A stretch of 37,567 bases of DNA from positions 1 to 37,567 of the forward strand of contig JAGBCX010000078.1 in NCBI GenBank assembly GCA_017937805.1. The letters are read 5' to 3'. A program made the position numbers and the translations under genes. The notes under the pieces are model-generated. The model saw only the letters and a program-made list of their open reading frames with translations, had not been told where the DNA came from and ran no database searches. Below, in pieces: positions 7,242 to 14,893 of this stretch; the first letter of the stretch is position 1, and each line of letters starts with the position of its first letter. Source of the DNA: Alistipes sp. Lineage in GTDB: Bacteria; Bacteroidota; Bacteroidia; Bacteroidales; Rikenellaceae.

Positions 7242-8200
7242 AATTTTTCGCTAATTAAATATTTGTTTCTATCACTTGAATTTCTATTTATCAACTCGCC
7301 AAGGAAGCCTGCCAAGAAGAGTTGCACGCCAAGAATCACTGCCAAAATAGCCAAATAGAACAATGGCTGGTCGGTTACGGCACGCAGTGGCAGGTTGTGG
7401 AACTGCTTGTAGAGTTTATCGGCAATCACCCAAATCGTGGTAAAACCTCCGACCAAGAACATCAGCGTTCCGAGTGAGCCGAAGAAATACATCGGCGAGC
7501 GGCCAAAGCGCGACATAAAGGTTACCGAAATAAGGTCGAGATAGCCCTTAACCATACGCTCAATGCCGAATTTCGACACGCCATATTTGCGCGCTTGATG
7601 TTGCACCTCCTTCTCGCCAATGCGCTTAAAACCTGCATATTTTGCAAGAATTGGGATATAACGGTGCATCTCGCCATAGACCTCAATGCTCTTTACAACA
7701 CGCTTGCGGTAGCACTTCAAACCGCAGTTAAAGTCGTGCAGCTTAATGCCCGACACGCAACGAGCTGTAGCATTGAAAAATTTGCTTGGCCAACGCTTCG
7801 ATATGGGGTCATAACGGCGTTTTTTCCAACCCGAAACAAGGTCGTAGCCCTCCTCCAAGACCATACGGCGCATCTCGGGTATCTCGTCAGGCGAGTCCTG
7901 CAAGTCCGCATCCATCGTAAATACTACCTCGCCCTCGGCAGCCTCAAAGCCGCAGTAGAGCGCAGGCGATTTGCCGTAATTGCGGGCAAAGCGGATAGCC
8001 TTCAACCTCTCGCCATACTCCTTTTTGAGTTGCTCGACAACACTCCACGACGAGTCCGTAGAGCCGTCATCTACCATTATAACCTCGTACGAAAGGGTAT
8101 TGGCGGTGCATACTCGGTCAATCCACGCCATCAATTCGGGCAGCGACTCCTCCTCGTTGTAGAGGGGCACAACTACCGATACATCTATCTTATTGCTCAT
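7238..8200 (-). CDS. Family 2 glycosyltransferase (DPM1/GtrB-like, membrane bound)
   Basis: The start chosen is ATG 8200 (MSNKIDVSVVVPLYNEEESL), giving 320 aa; the frame is open upstream, but only this start gives the normal GT2 N-terminus. Residues 5-230 form the GT-A domain with nucleotide-binding DDGSTDSSW and the metal-binding TMDADLQDSPDE. Two C-terminal membrane helices follow (YFFGSLGTLMFLVGGFTTIW and LFYLAILAVILGVQLFLAGF). Enzymes of this type transfer a sugar from a nucleotide donor to polyprenyl phosphate. It overlaps the upstream DUF4199 gene by 11 nt and the downstream DUF4293 gene by 4 nt. Acceptor and sugar cannot be told from the sequence. Confidence 0.85.
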   Translation of the reverse strand: MSNKIDVSVVVPLYNEEESLPELMAWIDRVCTANTLSYEVIMVDDGSTDSSWSVVEQLKKEYGERLKAIRFARNYGKSPALYCGFEAAEGEVVFTMDADLQDSPDEIPEMRRMVLEEGYDLVSGWKKRRYDPISKRWPSKFFNATARCVSGIKLHDFNCGLKCYRKRVVKSIEVYGEMHRYIPILAKYAGFKRIGEKEVQHQARKYGVSKFGIERMVKGYLDLISVTFMSRFGRSPMYFFGSLGTLMFLVGGFTTIWVIADKLYKQFHNLPLRAVTDQPLFYLAILAVILGVQLFLAGFLGELINRNSSDRNKYLISEKL

Positions 8201-8789
8201 CTTGACTCTCTTGATTATCAAAGATTTTAGGCTCACGCTTTGTGAATGCCGCTACAATCATACCAACAATAGTTCCGGCAAGGAGATATGACCAAATTCC
8301 CGAGAATATGCTCGATATAAGTGATGGCTCCTCCTGCGCTTGGAGCGTCTTGAACATCTGGTCGTAGGTGCCGACCATCGAAGCAGGCACCTCGGTCTGC
8401 GAGAGATAGTCTTGGAGCAACTTCACCGTAGCAGCGATATAGTTCTCGTAGCCGACAATATAGTGGCGGAACATATAACTACCGAGTGCAACGATAACAC
8501 CTGCCAACATCGAGATACTTGTGGCGTACGACAAGCCACTGCCGTAGGAGAAATATGGCATCTCCTTACGCTCTGATAATACGAGAGTTGCATAGCCCTT
8601 TGTGAAGCGATAGACGAGGTAGCAGTACGCCGCCATAGCGACCAAGCACTCAATGCTCATCACGACAATCCAATTCACGCTGTTACCATAGTAGAGCATC
8701 GCAGTCTCGGCAATACTCGAAAGCAACATCACGCCACCAAGGATAGCACCTTTGGTGAGCATATCATTCAAAAAAATCGAAGGTTTCAT
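8190..8789 (-). CDS. DUF4199 family membrane protein
   Basis: This 199-aa protein has four hydrophobic stretches (about residues 12-34, 40-62, 83-107 and 160-182) and the layout of the Bacteroidota DUF4199 family, including the long soluble loop before the last helix and the charged tail FTKREPKIFDNQESQDEQ. Function is unknown; it is usually found next to a GT2 gene, as here. It is first in the operon, with a TAnnTTTG box 26 nt upstream of its start. Confidence 0.75.
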   Translation of the reverse strand: MKPSIFLNDMLTKGAILGGVMLLSSIAETAMLYYGNSVNWIVVMSIECLVAMAAYCYLVYRFTKGYATLVLSERKEMPYFSYGSGLSYATSISMLAGVIVALGSYMFRHYIVGYENYIAATVKLLQDYLSQTEVPASMVGTYDQMFKTLQAQEEPSLISSIFSGIWSYLLAGTIVGMIVAAFTKREPKIFDNQESQDEQ

Positions 8790-8814
8790 AATCTCTTTGC
8801 TTTGTTTTACTTCG

Positions 8815-8822
8815 CAAAGATA
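8815..8822 (-). promoter_or_regulatory. Promoter -7 box of the DUF4199-GT2-DUF4293 operon
   Basis: TATCTTTG on the minus strand fits TAnnTTTG and would start transcription near 8808, about 20 nt before the ATG. Confidence 0.6.
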
Positions 8823-8863
8823 ATTAAAAATTAAAAATTAAGAATTAAGAATTGAGAATTATT
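8822..8863. repeat. Intergenic microrepeat (AATTCTCAATTCTTAATT type, inverted)
   Basis: Tandem imperfect units (TTAAAAATTAAGAATTAAGA and onward) belong to the same family as the copies at 22084-22118 and 24434-24470, which are in the opposite orientation. Confidence 0.6.
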
Positions 8864-8879
8864 TTGGGCTTTTATATAT

Positions 8880-9050
8880 GTCATTGCGAGAGTCATTAGG
8901 CTCGTGGCACCACTGCGATTAAGCCGAGGGCAGAGGTTGTTTGCAGACTTTGCCGAGGCGGAGCAGAGAAGATCAACGGTCAATCTCCATTATTGTTTTT
9001 AATTAAAAAGAGGGAGATTGTCGCAGTCGCTACGCTCCTTCACAATGACG
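8880..9050. repeat. Degenerate GTCATTGCGAG-type palindromic repeat
   Basis: The block begins GTCATTGCGAG and ends TTCACAATGAC, with an inner hairpin CAATCTCC/GGAGATTG (8981-8988 and 9013-9020). It resembles widespread REP/MITE-like palindromes seen in many bacterial genomes. It fills the gap between two divergent transcription units. Confidence 0.5.
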
Positions 9051-9094
9051 ATTTATTTATGGTATTTTTTTGCAGATAATCAAAAATAAATTGC

Positions 9095-9102
9095 TACATT
9101 TG
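9095..9102 (+). promoter_or_regulatory. Promoter -7 box of structured RNA copy A
   Basis: TACATTTG matches TAnnTTTG, with a TTTG at 9069-9072 as a possible -33 element (22-nt gap, slightly long). By the spacing at ffs, transcription would start near 9109. Confidence 0.6.
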
Positions 9103-9108
9103 TAATCG

Positions 9109-9358
9109 CAATCGCAAGGTTGCAGACATTTTATTAGTGAAAGTGTTTCGCTAATCCTTTGTAGTGAAATTTGGCGATTTTATAAGCATAAGGATAAGCA
9201 ACAGCACTCAACACCGCATTTGGTATATCATTTTCTATATACCATTCGGTGTGAGGTATTGTTTATTTATGCTTGGGCCACGCCAAATGCCTACTACTTG
9301 ATAAACGAACTGCCTCACACTTTCTTTTTAATTAACCCACTATCGGGAGGCGGATAGT
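9109..9358 (+). ncRNA. Structured RNA copy A (6S-like or leader element)
   Basis: A rod-like fold spans 9139-9324: GAAAGTGT/ACACTTTC (9139-9146 with 9317-9324), GTAGT/ACTAC (9161-9165 with 9293-9297), ATTTGGCG/CGCCAAAT (9169-9176 with 9281-9288), AAGCATAA/TTATGCTT (9184-9191 with 9267-9274), ACACC/GGTGT with CTC/GAG, and an apical TGGTATAT/ATATACCA hairpin. A 6-bp hairpin ACTATC/GATAGT with the 8-nt loop GGGAGGCG follows at 9339-9358. A homologous copy with compensatory changes exists at 32992-33273 on the minus strand, so the structure is under selection. Length and central open region recall 6S RNA. The LRR lipoprotein start lies 46 nt past the last hairpin, so a 5' leader is the alternative. 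Confidence 0.75.
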
Positions 9359-9404
9359 AATTTGAATTTGAGAAACTTATTGTTAAACTAAAAAACAAAT
9401 TACT

Positions 9405-11252
9405 ATGAAACGATTTTTACTTTCGGTCGTTCTTGCAACGACTTTGGCACTTACATCGTGCCAATTTGATGACTCCGACATTTGGGGTAAACTTGATGAG
9501 TATGGCGAGTCTATTCGTGACCACGAACAGCGCATTTCTGCCCTCGAAGAGTTGTGCAAGCAGATGAACACTAACATTGAGGCGTTGCAGACTCTTGTTG
9601 ATGCTCTCGAAAAGCGTGACTATGTAACCAATGTTTCGGAGGTGCGTAGCAATGGCGAGGTTATCGGTTATACCATTTCATTTGCTTATAGCGACACCAT
9701 TACAATATACAATGGCAAAGACGGAGCAGACGGACAAGATGGCTACACTCCGAAGATTGGCGTAATGAAAGACACCGACAATATCTACTATTGGACTCTC
9801 GATGGCGAGTGGTTGCTCGATGGTAAGGGCAACAAGATACAGGCCAATGGTGTAAATGGCACTGACGGAACAAATGGAACTAATGGTGTAACTCCACAAC
9901 TCAAAATCGAGAACAACTATTGGTATGTGTCGTATGACAATGGCGCGACTTGGGAAAAACTCGGCAATGCTTCAAGCGGTAGCGGTAGTTCAAATTGCGT
10001 AATTACCAATGTCGAGGAGAGCGAAACAGAGGTAGTATTTACTTTGGCAGATGGCTCGATAATCACCTTACCAAAGGGCGAAAAAGAAGAGGTCGTTTCA
10101 GAGAATAATAAAATATACTACACCACTACTGACGGCAAAAAACTGTTCCCATATTCTACAGAGCCATCGGTCTTTGGTGCAATACTGATTTCTAATACCT
10201 ACGAAGATGGTCAAGGCGTATTAACCTTTGATGATGAAATCACAGTAATAGGAGAGATGGCTTTTGTTGAGTATTGCGACAGGTTAGCAACTATTAAAAT
10301 TCCAGACAGCGTTATTTCAATTGAAGAGAATGCATTTCAATCATGTAGCGAATTGGTCGCTTTTTATGGCAAATTTGCATCTACTGACAATTATTGTTTA
10401 ATAGTTGATGGGGTGCTAAATTCTTTTGCTCATGGTTGTGGTTTAAATGAATATACAATTCCCGATAGTGTTACTTCGATTGGAGAGCGCGCATTCAAAG
10501 GATGCACATCGTTAATATGTATTAGCATACCTAATAGTGTTACTTCGATTAGAGATAGAGCATTCTATAATTGTACTTCGCTGACAAGTATTATAATTCC
10601 TAATAGCATTACTTCAATTGGTGACTGTGCATTTCAGTCTTGTACAGGCGAATTAATAATACAAAGTAAGATTATTGAAAATCCGACAACCGATTCTGAA
10701 TTTGGTTGCCATAGGGGTTGGCTTTCTGGTGCCGAATTTACCAAACTTACTATCGGTAATAATATTACGAAGATTGGAGACCAAGTATTCATAGGTTGTC
10801 GTTCACTAGTAAATGTAACTATTCCTAATAGCATTACCGAGATTGGAAGGTCGGCATTTGAGTATTGCGAGTCGCTAACGAGCATAACAATTCCTGATAG
10901 TGTAACATCGATTGGAATAGACGCATTCTGTGGTTGCAAGTCGCTGACAAGTGTTACAATGCCTAATAGCGTTATAGAAATTGGAAGTTCGGCTTTTTAT
11001 CTTTGCAAGTCGCTAACGAGTATAACAATTCCTGATAGTGTAACTTCGATCGGAAGTTGGGCATTTCGTGATTGCACCTCGCTGAAAGAGGTTTATTGCA
11101 AGCCAATTACTCCGCCGACAGGAGGGGCTGATATGTTCTACCAAAGTGCTTCGGAATGTAAGATTTATGTACCAACGGCATCAGTTAATGCATACAAGAC
11201 TGCGGATGGTTGGAGCAATTATGCATATAGTATTGTTGGTTATGATTTTTAA
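9405..11252 (+). CDS. BspA-type leucine-rich-repeat surface lipoprotein with DUF4988-like N-terminus
   Basis: This 615-aa protein has a lipoprotein signal (TTLALTSC, Cys19 or 20). A heptad-rich coiled coil follows at about 25-65 (ISALEELCKQMNTNIEALQT), then a DUF4988-like region with collagen-like GKDGADGQDG and NGTDGTNGTNG turns and WTLDGEWLLDGKGN / YWYVSYDNGATWEKLG strands (to about 200). Residues 265-580 carry about ten LRR_5 repeats of the form IPxSVTSIGxxAFxxCxSL. It ends with the usual IYVPTASVNAYKTADGW module. Such proteins are exported and presumed to bind host or bacterial surfaces. Near-identical 69-nt DNA repeats in 10440-11090 could allow repeat-number change. The gene lies downstream of structured RNA copy A. 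Confidence 0.85.
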   Translation: MKRFLLSVVLATTLALTSCQFDDSDIWGKLDEYGESIRDHEQRISALEELCKQMNTNIEALQTLVDALEKRDYVTNVSEVRSNGEVIGYTISFAYSDTITIYNGKDGADGQDGYTPKIGVMKDTDNIYYWTLDGEWLLDGKGNKIQANGVNGTDGTNGTNGVTPQLKIENNYWYVSYDNGATWEKLGNASSGSGSSNCVITNVEESETEVVFTLADGSIITLPKGEKEEVVSENNKIYYTTTDGKKLFPYSTEPSVFGAILISNTYEDGQGVLTFDDEITVIGEMAFVEYCDRLATIKIPDSVISIEENAFQSCSELVAFYGKFASTDNYCLIVDGVLNSFAHGCGLNEYTIPDSVTSIGERAFKGCTSLICISIPNSVTSIRDRAFYNCTSLTSIIIPNSITSIGDCAFQSCTGELIIQSKIIENPTTDSEFGCHRGWLSGAEFTKLTIGNNITKIGDQVFIGCRSLVNVTIPNSITEIGRSAFEYCESLTSITIPDSVTSIGIDAFCGCKSLTSVTMPNSVIEIGSSAFYLCKSLTSITIPDSVTSIGSWAFRDCTSLKEVYCKPITPPTGGADMFYQSASECKIYVPTASVNAYKTADGWSNYAYSIVGYDF

Positions 11253-11328
11253 TAAAAAATAAAATTTGATAATCAAAGATATTAACCGGTCGGTGGTGTA
11301 ACAGCCATTGCCCATAAAAGAAGAAAAT

Positions 11329-11646
11329 ATGCAGTGGACAGAGACTATTTTTGTTAATTTGGCTACAATAGCAATAGCGGCTGTTGGTGTAGCATTTACT
11401 ATATTGTATTACAAGTTAGACCAGCGAAACAAAAAAAGAGAGGCTACAATTAATAAACTTGCAAATCAAGTGAAAGCGTATTACGAATTGGAGAAACTAT
11501 ATGTTAATGAAATAGCAACCGTGAATGGTCTCACAGCGAAATCGGTATTGGAAAAGCACCGAAGAGATGTTGAAGCCAATCACCCTGATATATACATAGA
11601 GGGAGAGTGGATTACCGCCAAAAAGGCAGACCGCTATATAAAATAA
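11329..11646 (+). CDS. Small single-pass membrane protein with coiled coil, unknown function
   Basis: The ATG at 11329 is preceded by AAAAGAAGAAAAT and gives 105 aa; the frame is open to a TTG at 11308, which is less likely. Residues 8-28 (VNLATIAIAAVGVAFTILYY) are one membrane helix, followed by a basic, helical stretch (KLDQRNKKREATINKLANQV) and a C-terminal part with YIEGEWITAKKADRYIK. I do not recognise a family. It lies 76 nt behind the LRR lipoprotein gene on the same strand and may be its operon partner. Confidence 0.6.
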   Translation: MQWTETIFVNLATIAIAAVGVAFTILYYKLDQRNKKREATINKLANQVKAYYELEKLYVNEIATVNGLTAKSVLEKHRRDVEANHPDIYIEGEWITAKKADRYIK

Positions 11647-11693
11647 ATGCTAAATTGGTAACATAAGGTGATTTTTTAGAACTGAATAGCAAT

Positions 11694-11730
11694 TATCGCC
11701 TCGCAGAACTATTTGCTCTGCGAGGCGATA
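11694..11730. terminator. 14-bp hairpin between convergent genes
   Basis: TATCGCCTCGCAGA pairs perfectly with TCTGCGAGGCGATA around a 9-nt loop. It follows the 105-aa gene and faces the convergent mltG gene. Only a weak T run follows, so it may be a bidirectional or rho-assisted end. Confidence 0.6.
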
Positions 11731-11763
11731 CCTTTAATTGCCCTCGCCATGCCCCTTGACTGC

Positions 11764-11907
11764 TGGGTATCGAAAACAATACCCACCTCACAAGAGGGGA
11801 AGCACCACCCAACCGCAGGTATCGAAAACGATACCCAACTGAAAGAGGGAAAACCACCTCCCGAAGGAGTAGCCCCACGCAAACACGGGTATCGAAAATG
11901 ATACCCG
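11764..11907. repeat. Three spaced GGGTATCGAAAAYGATACCC hairpins
   Basis: Short palindromes occur at 11764-11785, 11818-11835 and 11886-11907, each a GGTATC(G)/(C)GATACC stem around AAAA. The middle copy is perfect, and the others have one or two changes at the loop edge. Spacers of about 32 and 50 nt are not similar to each other. Together with the terminator and the inverted microrepeat 11918-11995, this fills the gap 11731-12008; no gene is seen there. Confidence 0.7.
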
Positions 11908-12008
11908 GCCATAGGGAGTGTAGGGAATTTAATGAGATTAAGGAGAATAGTATCGCTAAACTCCCTAAATTCTCTAATCTCTCTAAAAAACCAACGCCTA
12001 AAAGCCTA

Positions 12009-13040
12009 TTATTTTACTCCCAATTTCTCTATCGCAGCAGAATACTTGCGTGAGTTTGCGTTGTGCTCCTTCAAGGTGCGGGCGAAGTTGTGGCGACCAT
12101 CTAATTCGGGGCGGGCGCAGAAGTAGAGATATTTATGCTCCGCATAGTCGAGTACCGCATCTATCGCCGCTACGCTTGGCACACAAATCGGTGCAGGGGG
12201 CAAGCCACGATTTATATATGTATTGAATGGTGAGCGATATTTAAGGTGCTTATGCAGAATGCGTTGCAACGCAAAATCGCCCATCGCATACTTGATTGTC
12301 GGGCAAGCACCGAGGGCAATGCCGCCACGCAAACGATTGATGTAGACACCTGCAATCATTCGCATCTCTGATGGGATTTTCACCTCCTCATAGACTATCG
12401 AGGCGAGCGTCATAACCTCATATTTCGAGAGTCGGCAACGCTTCAATTTTGCGGTGCGCTCCTCGTTCCAGAAGTGGTCGTATTCGCGCTTTATGCGGTG
12501 CAAAAGTCGCTCCGGCGTAATATCCCACCACACCTCGTAGGTGTTCGGAATAAACATTGCAATAGTGCTATCCTTGACAAAGCCTAACTCCTTGCGCAAC
12601 TGCTTATTACGCATTGCCGAGAGTAGGGTAGCGGAGTCCGCCTCAATCTGCTTTGCGAGTTTTCCTGCCAACTGCGGAAGTGTGCGAGCCTCGCCAACAA
12701 CGAGCTTCACTGGCGACTGCTCGCCAAGCACCAACTTTCTGACTGCACGAATTACGCTTTCGCCCTCGTGGAAGAGGTAACGTCCCGTGCGGAAACGCCC
12801 TTTGAGGTTGAGTCGTTTGGCGTAGAAGTCGAATGCTGTGCGGTGCAGATTCGAGCGCAACGATGGGCGCAGTTGCTCGATTATTGCACTATATTCGCTC
12901 TGCGGAGTTATGTATACAACGACCTCTTTGTCAAGGGCTTTGCCGTAGAATGCGGAGTATAGCACGATAAGTGCCGCAGCCGCAAAACCACCCACAAGAG
13001 CCGCCCCACGAAAGAGTTGTCCGAGAAATTTTTTCGTCAT
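12009..13040 (-). CDS. mltG: Endolytic murein transglycosylase MltG
   Basis: This 343-aa protein fits the YceG/MltG family: an N-terminal membrane helix (about 10-30, ALVGGFAAAALIVLYSAFYG), a LysM-like periplasmic region, and a C-terminal catalytic domain. The family signature reads LASIVYEEVKIPSEMRMIAGVYINRL. The second Glu of YEE (about residue 219) aligns with the catalytic Glu of the E. coli ASIVEKE motif, while the first Glu of that motif is Tyr here. GLPPAPICVPS and YLYFCA are further family motifs. MltG cuts nascent glycan strands at the inner membrane. It is divergent from ffs, with its own TAnnTTTG box. Confidence 0.92.
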   Translation of the reverse strand: MTKKFLGQLFRGAALVGGFAAAALIVLYSAFYGKALDKEVVVYITPQSEYSAIIEQLRPSLRSNLHRTAFDFYAKRLNLKGRFRTGRYLFHEGESVIRAVRKLVLGEQSPVKLVVGEARTLPQLAGKLAKQIEADSATLLSAMRNKQLRKELGFVKDSTIAMFIPNTYEVWWDITPERLLHRIKREYDHFWNEERTAKLKRCRLSKYEVMTLASIVYEEVKIPSEMRMIAGVYINRLRGGIALGACPTIKYAMGDFALQRILHKHLKYRSPFNTYINRGLPPAPICVPSVAAIDAVLDYAEHKYLYFCARPELDGRHNFARTLKEHNANSRKYSAAIEKLGVK

Positions 13041-13058
13041 TTGTCGCTAAAATTTTTG

Positions 13059-13066
13059 CAAAGATA
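13059..13066 (-). promoter_or_regulatory. Promoter -7 box of mltG
   Basis: TATCTTTG on the minus strand, 18 nt upstream of the mltG ATG, fits TAnnTTTG. Confidence 0.55.
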
Positions 13067-13078
13067 CAAAAAAAGTTC

Positions 13079-13086
13079 TACTTTTG
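13079..13086 (+). promoter_or_regulatory. Promoter -7 box of the SRP RNA gene
   Basis: TACTTTTG lies 6 nt before the predicted SRP RNA 5' end. This spacing calibrates the other TAnnTTTG start predictions in the window. Confidence 0.75.
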
Positions 13087-13092
13087 CACCTC

Positions 13093-13189
13093 GGGTAAGT
13101 CTTATACGACCAGCTCCTGCAGAACTCCCCCAGGCAAGGAATTGAGCAAGGGTATGCGGTTGTAGCGGTGCGATATAAGTAGCTTACCC
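13093..13189 (+). ncRNA. ffs: Bacterial small signal recognition particle RNA (4.5S)
   Basis: The 97-nt RNA closes with GGGTAAG/CTTACCC, followed by CTTATA/TATAAG. Its apical part reads CAGG-CAA-GGAA-TTG-AGCA, that is the GGAA tetraloop on a short stem flanked by the conserved symmetric loop (CAGG opposite AGCA) bound by Ffh. The 3' side contains GTAGCGGTGCGATATAAGT, as in other small SRP RNAs. It has its own promoter and terminator and sits between the divergent mltG and yicC genes. Confidence 0.9.
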
Positions 13190-13225
13190 TTTTTTGTTTT
13201 TGTCTGATGACAAACAAAAAAGGGT
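13186..13225 (+). terminator. Rho-independent terminator of ffs
   Basis: ACCCTTTTTTGTTT pairs with AAACAAAAAAGGGT around TTGTC-TGAT-GAC. The stem shares its first bases with the SRP RNA 3' end and carries its own T run. Confidence 0.75.
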
Positions 13226-13232
13226 AAAGTAA

Positions 13233-13368
13233 ATTGACAATTGACGAATTGACAATTGACAGTTACTTTCTACTTTTTGACTATTTTATAAAAAATCGAA
13301 ATTCTCTCGTCTCTCGTCTCTCATCTATTTTTGTGAAGTTTTCCGTTTTCCGCTTTCCGTTTTCCGTT
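13233..13368. repeat. Cluster of three intergenic microrepeats
   Basis: Three different tandem motifs follow each other: ATTGACAATTGACG (13233-13262), TCTCGTCTCTCGTCTCTCAT (about 13304-13325), and TTTTCCGTTTTCCGCTTTCC (13339-13368). The last is the inverse of the CGGAAAACGGAAAG family found at 25242, 27190 and 30086. Confidence 0.7.
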
Positions 13369-13384
13369 TATTTTTGTATTTTTG
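13369..13384 (+). promoter_or_regulatory. Twin promoter -7 boxes for yicC-gmk-nadD
   Basis: Two adjacent TATTTTTG octamers (13369-13376 and 13377-13384) fit TAnnTTTG and lie 22-38 nt upstream of the yicC ATG. Confidence 0.45.
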
Positions 13385-13406
13385 CCAAAAATATAAAAAT
13401 AGGTAT

Positions 13407-14279
13407 ATGCAAAAATCTATGACCGGCTTCGGTAAGTCCGAAGTTGTGATAAATGGCAAGACAATTACGGCGGAGATTCGCTCGCTCAACTCCAAACAAC
13501 TCGACTTGGGCCTGAAAACACCTGCCGCATACAGAGAACTCGAAAATGATATTCGTTCGCTCGTATCGAAGCGCGTGGTGCGTGGTAAGGTTGATTTGCT
13601 TGTTTCGGTGGTTTCTACCGAGGTAGCAACCGCTTCACGCATCGACAAACCCCTCTTTGCTGCCTACATCAAGCAGATGAATGAGGCGTTGGCGTATGCA
13701 GGCGTAGAGGTTGATTACGAGGCGATTATCCCCGTTGTAATGAAGATGCCGAATGTTATTCAGGCAGACACTGCCGATGCCTCCGAGGAGGAGAAAAAGG
13801 CGGTTATGACCGCTGTGGAGGGTGCTATCGACAAGCTCGATGCGTTCCGCAAGCAGGAGGGCGCGATTTTGATTGCCGACCTGTTGCGCCGTGTTGATTT
13901 GATTGAGCAGATGCGCAACGAGATTATCCCGTTCGAGGCTGCCCGTACCGAGGCGGTGCGTCAGCGTATCCGTGAGGGCATCGAGAAATTGGGCGTAGAG
14001 GTGGATAACAACCGCTTGGAGCAGGAGATGATTTTCTATATCGAGAAGCTCGATATCACCGAGGAGAAGGTGCGCCTTGAAAACCACTGCAAGTACTTCC
14101 GCGAGGTGGCTGCCACAGAGGAGGCGGCTGGTCGCAAGCTCGGCTTTATTGCGCAGGAGATGGGGCGTGAGATTAACACCACCGGCTCGAAAGCCAACCA
14201 GCACGATATTCAGAAGTTGGTGGTAAAGATGAAAGACGAACTCGAAAAGATTAAGGAGCAGGTGCTTAACATTTTGTAA
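13407..14279 (+). CDS. YicC family endoribonuclease-like protein
   Basis: The start is ATG 13407 (MQKSMTGFGKSEV, the usual YicC N-terminus), giving 290 aa. The N-terminal YicC domain includes SLNSKQLDLGLKTPAAYRELE, and the C-terminal DUF1732 domain includes KYFREVAATEEAAGRKLGFIAQEMGREINTTGSK. E. coli YicC has been described as an endoribonuclease acting on small RNA. It is followed 4 nt later by gmk, the common bacterial arrangement, so the two are one transcript. Confidence 0.9.
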   Translation: MQKSMTGFGKSEVVINGKTITAEIRSLNSKQLDLGLKTPAAYRELENDIRSLVSKRVVRGKVDLLVSVVSTEVATASRIDKPLFAAYIKQMNEALAYAGVEVDYEAIIPVVMKMPNVIQADTADASEEEKKAVMTAVEGAIDKLDAFRKQEGAILIADLLRRVDLIEQMRNEIIPFEAARTEAVRQRIREGIEKLGVEVDNNRLEQEMIFYIEKLDITEEKVRLENHCKYFREVAATEEAAGRKLGFIAQEMGREINTTGSKANQHDIQKLVVKMKDELEKIKEQVLNIL

Positions 14280-14283
14280 TGCT

Positions 14284-14850
14284 ATGAACGGAAAACTAAT
14301 TATATTTTCAGCGCCGAGTGGTTCGGGCAAGACGACAATCGTGCGAGAGTTGTTGAAGCACTATCCGCAGTTTGAGTTCTCGATTTCGGCAACATCGCGT
14401 GCGCCACGAGGTGTGGAGCAGAATGGGGTGGACTACTACTTCCTCACGCAGGAGGAGTTTGCTGCCAAAGTCGCATCGGACAGCTTTGTAGAGTGGGAAG
14501 AGGTCTATGCAGGTACTTGCTACGGAACTCTCAAAAGCGAGATGGAGCGCATCTGGTCAAAGGGTAATGTTATCATTTTCGATGTTGATGTGATGGGTGG
14601 CATCAACCTCAAAAAGATATTTGGCGAGGCAGCTTGTTCGATTTTTATTATGCCGCCATCGGTGGAGGAGTTGCAGAAGCGATTGGAAGGTCGTGGCACA
14701 GACTCGGCAGAGGTTATCGCCAAGCGAGTAGCAAAGGCAGAGTTCGAGATTTCGAAGGCTCCTGAGTTCGACCACAAGGTGGTAAATGATGTTCTCGCAA
14801 CTGCTGTAGCCAACACCAGAGCAATTATTGATGCATTCCTCGCAAAGTAA
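14284..14850 (+). CDS. gmk: Guanylate kinase
   Basis: This 188-aa protein matches guanylate kinase in length and motifs: a P-loop at residues 10-17 (APSGSGKTT), SATSRAPRGVEQNGVDYYF for GMP binding, and VIFDVDVMGG for the Walker B region. It phosphorylates GMP to GDP with ATP. It sits between yicC and nadD on the same strand. Confidence 0.95.
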   Translation: MNGKLIIFSAPSGSGKTTIVRELLKHYPQFEFSISATSRAPRGVEQNGVDYYFLTQEEFAAKVASDSFVEWEEVYAGTCYGTLKSEMERIWSKGNVIIFDVDVMGGINLKKIFGEAACSIFIMPPSVEELQKRLEGRGTDSAEVIAKRVAKAEFEISKAPEFDHKVVNDVLATAVANTRAIIDAFLAK

Positions 14851-14893
14851 TTCTGCATTCTGCATTTAATTCTGCATTTTGAATTTTGCATTT
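14851..14893. repeat. Intercistronic microrepeat (TGCATTTTGAAT type) between gmk and nadD
   Basis: Tandem TTCTGCATT/TTTTGCATT/TTGAATTT units fill the whole gap from the gmk stop to the nadD start. The same family occurs at 17157-17190, 27224-27257 and 30118-30140. Confidence 0.7.

Noticed and set aside
11764-11907. CRISPR array
   Set aside because: Repeat units are short palindromes with unequal spacers (about 32 and 50 nt), only three copies, and no cas genes nearby.
11693-11912. Overlapping ORFs on both strands across the triple-hairpin gap
   Set aside because: The translations merely echo the palindromes and repeats; no start signal or protein-like pattern. Better explained as non-coding repeat DNA.
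12639-12666. Loss of the catalytic Glu in MltG (ASIVYEE instead of ASIVEKE; motif lies near 12390)
   Set aside because: Counting from the C-terminus, the catalytic Glu of E. coli MltG is the second Glu of the motif, which is kept here; only the first is changed.
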